Made by a program: the position numbers and the translations under genes | Notes under the pieces: generated by a model | What the model was told of the DNA's origin: nothing | The model's input: the letters and a program-made list of their open reading frames with translations, nothing else | Database searches by the model: none | Assembly: GCF_965229915.1 (NCBI RefSeq) | Contig: NZ_CBDDJZ010000001.1 | Span: forward strand, 1,674,001 to 1,738,000 | DNA: 64,000 nucleotides | Reading direction: 5' to 3' | DNA from: Marinoscillum sp965229915 | GTDB taxonomy: Bacteria > Bacteroidota > Bacteroidia > Cytophagales > Cyclobacteriaceae | Shown here: positions 9,293 through 16,202 of the stretch, in pieces | Layout of the letters: every line of letters begins with the position of its first letter | Position numbering within the stretch: position 1 is the stretch's first letter

Positions 9293-11083
9293 TTAGTTAA
9301 TCATGACCATTGCTCCACTGATCGACACTTCCTCACCGCCAGAAATCTGGGTGGTCATACCCCCTTCTATCTGGGCTTCCATTTCCGCCTGTACACTGAC
9401 ACTGGAAGCCTGTACACTTGCTGACTCACCAGCCTGTACCGTCGCTGTGGTCCCAGCTTTGATACTGATGGACTCAGCTGCTTGCAGTGTCATATTGGAG
9501 GCACTTTTGATTGTGATTCCTGATGAGGACATCTCTATGGAGTTCTCATTTTGATCCGAAATGGTAATGCTCTGCGCCTCGTCATTCCAGACCATCTGAT
9601 TGTTATTTGGAGTGACTATGGTCACTATTTTTTTCTCGTCGTTGAAGATGACCTTTAGCTGACTGTTGGTTACAATGGCTTTGGTGCTGTTCGTCTCATC
9701 TGGAGTATAAGGAGCTGATTTGCTGTTGCTGTTATACAAACTGCCCAGTATGATCGGATACCTGGGGTCTTCATTTAAAAAACCCAGTACCACTTCGTCA
9801 CCTACCTCAGGGTAGAAGAATGAGCCGGCATTATTGGTCGCGTAGAAGTTGGCCAATCTGGCCCATATTCCATCACCACCCTCTTTGATAATTGGGACAT
9901 CCACCAGCACTCGGTACTGTCCATCGGGATCTTCATTGATTTGTTTTACCGTTCCATTCTGCAACCCCTGTATGCCAGGCAATAAACCTGATGCCAATGG
10001 AGCTTGCATTTCTACTTTTTGAGAAAACCACTCCGGAGATAGACCAATCTCTGCTTCAGTGATCCAGTTGCCATTTCGGAGGGTATGAACTACTCCAGAA
10101 AGCAGCGCCTTGCCATTGAACCTGGCACCCATTCCTTTGATGCTTATGAGCTTACCGGGGAGTGCGCTGGCATTCCCCTGAAAGCTAAGATCTCCACGGA
10201 TCTTGGAGAATTTAGATTTGGTAGCCTGTGCTTTGGCCCAGGTATTTAGCATTCCTTCATCCAGTGGGATGGTAGATTGCAGATTGAAATCACTGATCCC
10301 CAGCACATCCGTCAATTTGCTATTGCTTACATTTCCCTGACTGTAATCTGAAATAGAGGATTGGCCTGTTACTATTTTTTGTGTTTTGAGATCCCAGGCA
10401 CTGCTTTTGATATTCTTGTATTGATTTTGTGCATCCAGAGAAGCGTTGAAGGTCAATAAATCCTGACCATAGGTCACTTGCAGTACATCATCACTTTCCG
10501 AGTTGGGATCTTTGACAGATATAGTGCCCGCATCCGTGGTGATCGTCATCCCATTGATCTCTGCACGGGACAGAATAAAGTCCCAATCAGTGGCATAGTA
10601 CTGAACAACCTCCTCTTGCTGACCTGAAGTAGAAGCCACATCGGCACTCAAACCGCTGTAGTTGCCGATAACTGATGAGATGACGCCACTGTCAGTAGTA
10701 TCTTTGAAATAAGCGTTCTTTCGGGTGGCAGTCATTTTGATGGCTGCATCTTTGCAGATCACTTCCAGCACCGGACCGGACCCTCTGTTTACCTTCAGTC
10801 CTTGTCTTAGAATGATGCCTTTAAAAACACTTTGATTGTCACTTTCATAGCCCATCTTCACCTCTATCTCATTGCCAGGCAAAAAAGTATCTGAGTCACT
10901 GATAGGAAAATCCTCACTCGACGCACTTCCATCCAATAGTTCAATCTCACAGCTACTAATCCGGTTGATTTCCTTGGTGATGGTGATGGAAGTAACATTG
11001 TAGCTCTTGTCAATGGGGCTGCCATTGGACAAAACCTGGTAGGTGACTAAATCACATTTACTAGTTACTGGAGATGCTAGCAT
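9293..11083 (-). CDS. VgrG-like central spike protein (Afp8/Pvc8-like)
   Basis: A 596-residue spike protein. The N-terminal half resembles the gp27-like hub (residues about 1-350: repeated beta barrels, with VIRRGLK/ILRQGLKVNRG and a VVQYYATDWDFILSRAEING segment typical of VgrG/phage D proteins). It is followed by a gp5 OB-fold (PDGQYRVLVDVPII, then GDEVVLGFLNEDPRYPIILG, the classic VgrG signature) and a C-terminal beta-helix of short repeats such as ITIKSASNMTLQAAES and IKAGTTATVQAGES. There is no C-terminal effector extension. In eCIS the trimer sits at the baseplate centre, joining the LysM adaptor and tube above to the PAAR tip below, and both partners are its immediate neighbours here. 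The gap to the upstream adaptor gene is one base. Confidence 0.92.
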   Translation of the reverse strand: MLASPVTSKCDLVTYQVLSNGSPIDKSYNVTSITITKEINRISSCEIELLDGSASSEDFPISDSDTFLPGNEIEVKMGYESDNQSVFKGIILRQGLKVNRGSGPVLEVICKDAAIKMTATRKNAYFKDTTDSGVISSVIGNYSGLSADVASTSGQQEEVVQYYATDWDFILSRAEINGMTITTDAGTISVKDPNSESDDVLQVTYGQDLLTFNASLDAQNQYKNIKSSAWDLKTQKIVTGQSSISDYSQGNVSNSKLTDVLGISDFNLQSTIPLDEGMLNTWAKAQATKSKFSKIRGDLSFQGNASALPGKLISIKGMGARFNGKALLSGVVHTLRNGNWITEAEIGLSPEWFSQKVEMQAPLASGLLPGIQGLQNGTVKQINEDPDGQYRVLVDVPIIKEGGDGIWARLANFYATNNAGSFFYPEVGDEVVLGFLNEDPRYPIILGSLYNSNSKSAPYTPDETNSTKAIVTNSQLKVIFNDEKKIVTIVTPNNNQMVWNDEAQSITISDQNENSIEMSSSGITIKSASNMTLQAAESISIKAGTTATVQAGESASVQASSVSVQAEMEAQIEGGMTTQISGGEEVSISGAMVMIN

Positions 11084-11084
11084 A

Positions 11085-11750
11085 TCATTGGTCGACTAGA
11101 GGTGGAAAATAGAGTTTGGAGCCTGCTTTGAGAGCTATGAGCGAATCAAGTTGATTGTACTCTGCTACCTTCAGTAAGTGGGCTTCGTCTTGATAGACAT
11201 CATATACCAGCGATGGCAGCATGTCTCCGTCAATGACTGTCTTCACATGAGTCATGTCCGGCGAATTGTCCTGCAAGGCATCAGAAGGGGTTTGAAACTC
11301 CTTAAAATCAACATTTACTTTGGCTCGCAGCGGAGTGCCATCAGGCTTGAACAGAGTATAGTTGATTTTCATACTGGTGAGCCTGCACTTATAGAGCATG
11401 GCTTGTCCCCAGATTAACTTTAGATAATTGGGGCTGTGGATTTGTCCATTGTAATCATAGGCTACTTTTTTGAAACTACTGATCTCTTTGACCAAATCTG
11501 TGCGCTTACTATCCACCACTCCGGTGGCATCAAACACGAGCTCAAAGCTCATGGTACTTGGCGTACTTTTTTCGTACTTGATAGATGCATCTGGAGTTCC
11601 CTGCCCCTGCTCTGTGTTGTATTGGATAGCAAAATTCTGAGAGTAGGACTCAGGGTTCAGCATGGCTGAATACGAGCCCACTTTGCTCCCAAAATTCTCA
11701 TCTTTATATCCTTCGATTATGAGCGGTTGAAGTTTTCCAGTTGCTGCCAT
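11085..11750 (-). CDS. eCIS tube-baseplate adaptor with LysM-like end (Afp7/Pvc7-like)
   Basis: A 221-residue protein of the contractile-injection-system tube adaptor family. The N-terminal domain (about residues 1-130) has the family pattern GSYSAMLNPESYSQNFAIQY, then STPSTMSFELVFDATG. The last ~50 residues look LysM-like (LLKVAEYNQLDSLIALKAGS then KLYFPP), as in Afp7/Pvc7 and phage gp53-type proteins that clamp the hub to the wedges. Its ATG shares one base with the stop of the 54-aa DUF5908 gene (TAATG), and it ends one base before the VgrG start. It probably makes the last ring between tube and spike. No signal peptide or membrane segment is present. Confidence 0.85.
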   Translation of the reverse strand: MAATGKLQPLIIEGYKDENFGSKVGSYSAMLNPESYSQNFAIQYNTEQGQGTPDASIKYEKSTPSTMSFELVFDATGVVDSKRTDLVKEISSFKKVAYDYNGQIHSPNYLKLIWGQAMLYKCRLTSMKINYTLFKPDGTPLRAKVNVDFKEFQTPSDALQDNSPDMTHVKTVIDGDMLPSLVYDVYQDEAHLLKVAEYNQLDSLIALKAGSKLYFPPLVDQ

Positions 11751-11914
11751 TATCTTTCCTTTTTCTTATCAATCACTCGAAGTACTCGCTCCACGCAGGA
11801 CTCCACGATATCACGCATTTGTCTTTCAGTGAATCTACCAGCACTTTCTGCTTTGTGAGAGTCATCGGAGACGATGTTGGTCCTGATGATCAATTCTTTG
11901 ATTTCGACGGGCAT
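11750..11914 (-). CDS. DUF5908-type small eCIS protein (54 aa)
   Basis: A short frame with ATG at 11914-11912 and TAA at 11752-11750, 54 residues. It starts MPVEIKELIIRTNIV, which matches the start of DUF5908 proteins found in eCIS operons at the Afp6/Pvc6 position, and ends in a basic helix (RQMRDIVESCVERVLRVIDK then KKER). The stop shares a base with the ATG of the LysM adaptor gene (TAATG), which supports translation. It lies 11 bases after the second tube gene. The function is not known; the position between tube initiator and adaptor suggests an assembly helper or minor baseplate part. It contains one Cys and no membrane segment. Confidence 0.8.
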   Translation of the reverse strand: MPVEIKELIIRTNIVSDDSHKAESAGRFTERQMRDIVESCVERVLRVIDKKKER

Positions 11915-11925
11915 GTAATAGAAGT

Positions 11926-12384
11926 TTAGACTTTTTTGAAATAGTTATAAGCAAACTCAATGGTCTCAATGGCCAGAGCGTTTTCCTGTGATTTGAAATC
12001 CGAAAGTCTCCATTTGACTGGGTAGGCGTTGACAAAACTCCAGGACATCACTGGTTTATTATCTGCATTGAGTAAGAAGAGCATGATGGATTTTGGCTGT
12101 ACCGGAGTACCCAAATCAGAGAAGATGGTATCCTGACACCACTGGGCAAGGCCAGATTTAGTGGTCATCAGACCTCTCTTCAGGACCAGGTTACCATACT
12201 TGGTTTGCTTGGGAAGCTTGTACTTGAACCTGTTTTCTCCACCTGATACCACCTCCTGCACTTCAGTATCAGCACCCAGACCGGAAGCCTCCTGAAATCC
12301 AGCATCTCCCTGCCCTGAGATCCCACTGAAAGACAACCTGAAGTAAAATGAAGGAGGTGGATAGTATGCGCTACTCTTACCCAT
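11926..12384 (-). CDS. eCIS inner tube protein 2 (gp19-like, Afp5/Pvc5-like)
   Basis: A 152-residue protein of the phage tail tube gp19-like family. It has the family order: an aromatic N-terminus with YYPPPSFYFRLSF, then GFQEASGLGADTEVQEV, KYGNLVLKRGL, and a C-terminal strand-helix pair MSWSFVNAYPVKWRLSDFKS and ALAIETIEFAYNYF. It is a paralogue of the next tube protein upstream and shares its fold and motif order. In AFP/PVC, Afp5/Pvc5 forms the first tube ring on the spike, and the present gene has the same place next to the DUF5908 and LysM genes. That assignment is by position; the tube-protein family itself is clear. Confidence 0.88.
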   Translation of the reverse strand: MGKSSAYYPPPSFYFRLSFSGISGQGDAGFQEASGLGADTEVQEVVSGGENRFKYKLPKQTKYGNLVLKRGLMTTKSGLAQWCQDTIFSDLGTPVQPKSIMLFLLNADNKPVMSWSFVNAYPVKWRLSDFKSQENALAIETIEFAYNYFKKV

Positions 12385-12389
12385 AGCGA

Positions 12390-12854
12390 TTATGAATTAG
12401 AAATGGTCAAGCCCTCGTGAGCAATCTCAATGGTGTCAACTGCCACTTCATTTCCATCTGACTTCAGATCCGTACCGGTAATCTTGGTTGGCCATGCATT
12501 TTTCAATGTCCAGGTCATGGTAGGAGCTCCGTTTTCATCGAGTAGTTTAATGGTGACGGTTTGTCGTTTGATGGTGTTCATTTTGATCTGGTTGTACCAG
12601 TTCCAAAATGAATTATCCTTTGCAAATACCCCTCGCTTCATAGTCACGTTACCATACTTGGCGATTCCTGGCATCTTCACAGTGCTAAATACGGCGCTAT
12701 TACTAGCCCGGTATTCGATAATTTGTGTTTCTGCCTCGAGACCTGATACTTCCTGAAAAGCGATGTTTTGCGCGATGGTTCCCCAGTCAACTGAAAACCT
12801 GAATTTGGGCATTGGCCATACGTTATTTTCCTTGCTGCCATCTGGTGCTGCCAT
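12390..12854 (-). CDS. eCIS main inner tube protein (gp19-like, Afp1/Pvc1-like)
   Basis: A 154-residue gp19-like tube (Hcp-fold) protein. Motifs visible are PKFRFSVDWG, AFQEVSGLEAETQIIEYRAS, KYGNVTMKRGVF and, near the C-terminus, PTMTWTLKNAWPTKITGTDL and DTIEIAHEGL. It lies directly after the sheath gene (39-base gap) and 5 bases before the second tube gene. The likely role is the repeated hexameric ring of the inner tube that is pushed through the target envelope and carries cargo in its lumen. There is no signal peptide, consistent with cytoplasmic assembly and release by lysis, as known for eCIS. Confidence 0.9.
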   Translation of the reverse strand: MAAPDGSKENNVWPMPKFRFSVDWGTIAQNIAFQEVSGLEAETQIIEYRASNSAVFSTVKMPGIAKYGNVTMKRGVFAKDNSFWNWYNQIKMNTIKRQTVTIKLLDENGAPTMTWTLKNAWPTKITGTDLKSDGNEVAVDTIEIAHEGLTISNS

Positions 12855-12893
12855 AGTTGTAGTTATTTAAGTGTTTTTAAAATATTTGTTGAT

Positions 12894-14474
12894 TTATGAT
12901 TTAGCCATCTCCTGCTCTACCTCAATGATGATGAACTCGGCAGGGTGTGTCACTGCTAGTTTTACGGCCACTCTCATGGTACCTTCCAGTATGTCCTCTG
13001 CGGTCATGGTGGTTCCCAGCCCAACAGCCACACTAAATGCGTCATCAGGTTTTGCACCCTGCAAGGCACCTTCTTTCCAGATATTGGTCAGGAAGTTTTC
13101 AATCATACTTTTCACTGATTGCCAGGTGTTCGCATCATTCGCAGCAAACACATAGGTGCGAGCGGCTAACTTCACCGACTGCTCGATCATGGTCACTGTG
13201 CGCCGTACGTTGATGTACCGCCAGTCCTGACTGTTTCCATCCAGAGTCCGTGCCCCCCACACCAGTATTCCCTGACCTGTGAATGCGCGAATACAATTGA
13301 TGGACTTACCACTCACCGCATCTACATTCAGACCCGCCTGCATGGAATCGTTGATGTTTAATGTTAGGCCCACGGCTCCAACCGGGGTTACGTTAGCCGG
13401 AGCATTCCAGACACCTTTGGTATTGTCTACCTGAGTGTACACTCCTGCCATAGCACCACTGGGTGGTAGCACATTAATTCGCTCCTGTACGATCCCCATC
13501 AAATGCTTGTAAGTCTTACTGGCGTTGAGTAATGCCTGATTTAGCTGTGAAGTGGTCATTCCTGCTGGTGGACTTTTTATATTACCAAGAATCTGCTCAG
13601 CCACAGGATTCGGAGCAGCCGGTGGATTTAGTAAATCTGAAAGCCCACTGATATCCCCTCCGTTAAGATTGGAGTAACTAACCTCATCAGATTCGGTAAT
13701 CGTGGTTTTCAAAAAGGGATAGTAGGCAGTTCCATATTTCAGGGAATTATTACCTGTATTGTTTCTGAATGTCTGAATATCCTGTGTGTACAATATGGGA
13801 TCTGGAGCATGTCCTCCTTTGATATCGAAAATGCTCACCGAAGTAGCCATGTCCCCACTTTGCAACAGCATGGCTTCCATCAAAGTGCTATTGTCATCTG
13901 TAGAGAGTAAAGTGGCTTCAGGTGCCACATACATAGTAACTTCAGGGATTTGCTTCAACAAGGCTATCCCTGCAAGGAGGTCGGACAACTTTACATTGGG
14001 ATTGACAATGTCATCACCCGGAGAGATTGGCGACTTGGTAGGCGCACCGTATGAGCCCACTGATACCACGTAAGCCGTACCGCCACCATTCTCGAAGAAC
14101 AGCCTGATGCTATTGTACAAATAGTAGATTGTCCCGGGATCGGGCTCTACTGTATAGATATCACCATTTATCTCATAAAATACGCCTTTTTCGGGCTTTT
14201 TCTTTTGCTTGGTGATGTAATACTGTGGGTCATACTGGCTTGCTGGTGGTGCAGGAGCCGGTGGGTTCGCATTGAGGAAAAAAGCCTTGAATTGATTGAA
14301 CGAGGTGATTTGCACCGGTTGATTCAAATAAGATTTCCCCTCATACGAAGCCCTAGGTGTATATCCTATAAAAGCAGGTACTGCTGTTGCCACTTCGACA
14401 ACTGAGTTAGGAAAAGCATTGATCTCATCAATGTATACGCCTGGAGTTTGCGAGGATAATGGTGATACTGCCAT
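12894..14474 (-). CDS. eCIS contractile sheath protein
   Basis: A 526-residue phage-tail-sheath family protein. The N-terminus TPGVYIDEINAFPNSVVEVA followed by VPAFIGYT is the standard sheath start (arm strand plus domain). The C-terminal handshake domain is clear: GILVWGARTL, WRYINVRRTVTMIEQSVKLA, TWQSVKSMIENFLTNIWKEG, GAKPDDAFSVAVGLG, and an end of HPAEFIIIEVEQEMAKS. The variable middle (about residues 85-330) probably forms the surface domains. Only one sheath gene is present, whereas AFP and PVC have three. It precedes the two tube genes and follows the cap-adaptor candidate by 26 bases. Contraction of this sheath drives the tube. Confidence 0.93.
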   Translation of the reverse strand: MAVSPLSSQTPGVYIDEINAFPNSVVEVATAVPAFIGYTPRASYEGKSYLNQPVQITSFNQFKAFFLNANPPAPAPPASQYDPQYYITKQKKKPEKGVFYEINGDIYTVEPDPGTIYYLYNSIRLFFENGGGTAYVVSVGSYGAPTKSPISPGDDIVNPNVKLSDLLAGIALLKQIPEVTMYVAPEATLLSTDDNSTLMEAMLLQSGDMATSVSIFDIKGGHAPDPILYTQDIQTFRNNTGNNSLKYGTAYYPFLKTTITESDEVSYSNLNGGDISGLSDLLNPPAAPNPVAEQILGNIKSPPAGMTTSQLNQALLNASKTYKHLMGIVQERINVLPPSGAMAGVYTQVDNTKGVWNAPANVTPVGAVGLTLNINDSMQAGLNVDAVSGKSINCIRAFTGQGILVWGARTLDGNSQDWRYINVRRTVTMIEQSVKLAARTYVFAANDANTWQSVKSMIENFLTNIWKEGALQGAKPDDAFSVAVGLGTTMTAEDILEGTMRVAVKLAVTHPAEFIIIEVEQEMAKS

Positions 14475-14500
14475 AGTTTTTAGTGTTTCATTTTAGTATT

Positions 14501-15328
14501 TTATAAATAGATGTACATAGACGAACAGGCCGTCAGTACACCGGAATCATTTCTTATGATGTCTAGTTGTTTTGCGCTTGCTGAAGGGAGGTTTTCTAAA
14601 ACAACCTCTGACTCATTTTCATCATCGCCAATACTTGCGTTAGATCTCTTCTTAATGCTAAAGGTCTGCCTGGATCGTTCGCGCATCGGTATCAGGTCTT
14701 CACCAGATGAATACTTATGTGCTTTCAGCCCATTGGAAAGTACAGTCTCAGTTGGCCCCAATAATGACTTACCTATTTCATCAGCTATTACCAAGTCGTC
14801 CACTACGGCTGATTTGATATTCATCAGATAATAGTTCCACTGTGTTTTTCTAGCATTGAAGACAATGTCATACTTCGCTGCCTGAAGTGTACCGTCCACT
14901 AAAAACTGATCGAGATAGAGGTAGATCAAAGCAGTCTCCGATACCTGAAACAACTGGCTCTCCAGCAATGGAATCAATCGATAGCTGTTGTCTTCCGCCT
15001 CACAGCGTTTGTTGTCAAACCGAAATACAACCAGTTGATCCAAAGGCATCTCCGTGAAGTTGACAAAATGGTTGTTGGTCAGAGTCATGTGAAATTCCAG
15101 CCGATATGCGGGAAAGAACTCTATCAACTCGTGTATATACTCCTTATCAAAAGTGGAAGAATGCAAGATGGCAAACCCATGATCCATCTGATTAAATAGC
15201 AGCCCAGCATTCCACATGAAAGCCTGGGTTCTCTGATCCGGCACTATGCGCATTCCTTTCAATATCCCATCATCATAGTATTCATGACGGATGTTCAGTT
15301 CACATAGGAGTGTATATCTGGTCTTCAT
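14501..15328 (-). CDS. Uncharacterised eCIS protein, candidate cap adaptor
   Basis: A 275-residue soluble protein that I cannot place in a named domain family. It lies between the DUF4255 cap gene (4-base ATGA overlap) and the sheath gene (26-base gap). The first ~190 residues look like alternating beta strands with aromatic residues; around residues 185-240 there is a basic, Arg/Lys-rich, probably flexible stretch, and residues 228-245 are acidic. The C-terminus ends in a hydrophobic YIYL. By analogy with AlgoCIS1 of Algoriphagus, where two cap proteins (a cap and a cap adaptor) close the distal end of the particle, this may be the adaptor between tube/sheath and cap. That is inference from position only. 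Confidence 0.5.
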   Translation of the reverse strand: MKTRYTLLCELNIRHEYYDDGILKGMRIVPDQRTQAFMWNAGLLFNQMDHGFAILHSSTFDKEYIHELIEFFPAYRLEFHMTLTNNHFVNFTEMPLDQLVVFRFDNKRCEAEDNSYRLIPLLESQLFQVSETALIYLYLDQFLVDGTLQAAKYDIVFNARKTQWNYYLMNIKSAVVDDLVIADEIGKSLLGPTETVLSNGLKAHKYSSGEDLIPMRERSRQTFSIKKRSNASIGDDENESEVVLENLPSASAKQLDIIRNDSGVLTACSSMYIYL

Positions 15329-15894
15329 ACTCGATGGACCTCCACTCCTTGTTGATTGATCGTTGGCACAATGCTTTCAATTTCCTCACCCTGAAAGCAG
15401 AGCATCCTCAACTTAAAGGGAATAGATGGGATGTATTTAGCTCCAATGGAAGCCCACAGATTGTAAGTCTCACTGTACGACAGTTTGACCACCTCCAGAC
15501 CTAACTGATGGATTTTAGGATCCAGTCCAGGTGAGTTCTGTGGATTGATGATTGGCTTAGACTGGAAAAAGCAAATCGTGTCTGATAGGAACTTGAGTCC
15601 CTCATCATATTTATTAAATAAGGCAGAAAAGATAATGTTGAGATTGAAGCTCAATGGTGGAGCATAAGGACTAAAACTATTGAGCGTTCTTCGTCCTGCT
15701 GAGCTACTCTGAGTAGCAGACTCATGTTCCAGACTCACCAGAGTAAGGATAATTTTATTCCTGTTTTCCTCAGGAACTGACCCATCCTGCCCCAAGATAC
15801 TATTCAGCTGAACCCAGCTCTCGTCTGTACGATACTTGTTCCTCAGGTGGTTGTCCAGGCTATCTGCGATATATTTTAATGACTCGTAAATCAT
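15325..15894 (-). CDS. DUF4255 (Pvc16 N-like) eCIS cap/terminator protein
   Basis: A 189-residue protein of the DUF4255 family, the Afp16/Pvc16-type protein that ends tube and sheath growth at the distal tip. The N-terminus MIYESLKYIADSLDNHLR fits the family start. The central part has IILTLVSLEHESATQ and a PPLSFNLNIIFSALF stretch, followed by LSDTICFFQSKP and VKLSYSETYNLWASIGAKY, all typical of DUF4255. It is the first gene of the minus-strand eCIS run and overlaps the next gene by ATGA. In AFP and PVC the equivalent gene is near the 3' end of the cluster, so the cap has been moved to the front here, as in other Bacteroidota clusters. Confidence 0.87.
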   Translation of the reverse strand: MIYESLKYIADSLDNHLRNKYRTDESWVQLNSILGQDGSVPEENRNKIILTLVSLEHESATQSSSAGRRTLNSFSPYAPPLSFNLNIIFSALFNKYDEGLKFLSDTICFFQSKPIINPQNSPGLDPKIHQLGLEVVKLSYSETYNLWASIGAKYIPSIPFKLRMLCFQGEEIESIVPTINQQGVEVHRV

Positions 15895-16046
15895 AGGAGC
15901 TGTCTAAACATGCTCCTCTATACCGCATTCAAAAAAAGGTTACCCTCCTGTCAGAAAAAAATCGAAAGGATATTTTACGTTCAGGTATTACTTACAACAA
16001 TTATGTCGCAGAAATCACTGAACTCCACACAAAGATGTTTTGGGCA
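15895..16046 (-). promoter_or_regulatory. Intergenic region upstream of the eCIS operon, weak promoter candidate
   Basis: This 152-base gap holds no gene. The best match to the Bacteroidota consensus on the minus strand is CTTG (16059-16056), an 18-base spacer and CATCTTTG (16037-16030), one mismatch in each box; the -33 box lies inside the preceding zinc-ribbon gene. The gap ends with AGGAGC just before the first ATG on the plus strand, which gives no Shine-Dalgarno on the minus strand. Transcription could also read through from ettA, since all these genes point the same way and no terminator hairpin is visible. Confidence 0.25.
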
Positions 16047-16202
16047 TTAGAAAATCAAGTAGAATAAAAATAAAAGTATCAAAAGAATGGCCACCCACTT
16101 ATACCCCGGACTAAAATCGGTGAACTCATAGCCACAGATCGGACACACTTTGCTTTTAGCGTCCACTTCCATGGCGCAGGATGGACATTCTTTCTTTTTC
16201 AT
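16047..16202 (-). CDS. Small zinc-ribbon membrane protein (51 aa)
   Basis: A short frame with ATG at 16202-16200 and TAA at 16049-16047. The first 25 residues are a zinc ribbon with two pairs of cysteines, ECPSCAMEV and KVCPICGYEF (CxxC-N10-CxxC). The last ~15 residues are a hydrophobic helix (WVAILLILLFLFYLIF) that should anchor the protein in the membrane with the ribbon in the cytoplasm. The ATG shares one base with the TAA of ettA (TAATG), which supports translational coupling and a real gene. Such ribbon-plus-anchor proteins are common in bacteria with unknown roles. A link to EttA is possible from context only; the eCIS operon starts 152 bases downstream. Confidence 0.75.
   Translation of the reverse strand: MKKKECPSCAMEVDAKSKVCPICGYEFTDFSPGYKWVAILLILLFLFYLIF

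Noticed and set aside
8874..9296. 140-codon plus-strand frame across the gp25 and PAAR genes
   Set aside because: It is antisense to two recognised eCIS genes; the composition (many His/Trp/Arg) is typical of a shadow frame.
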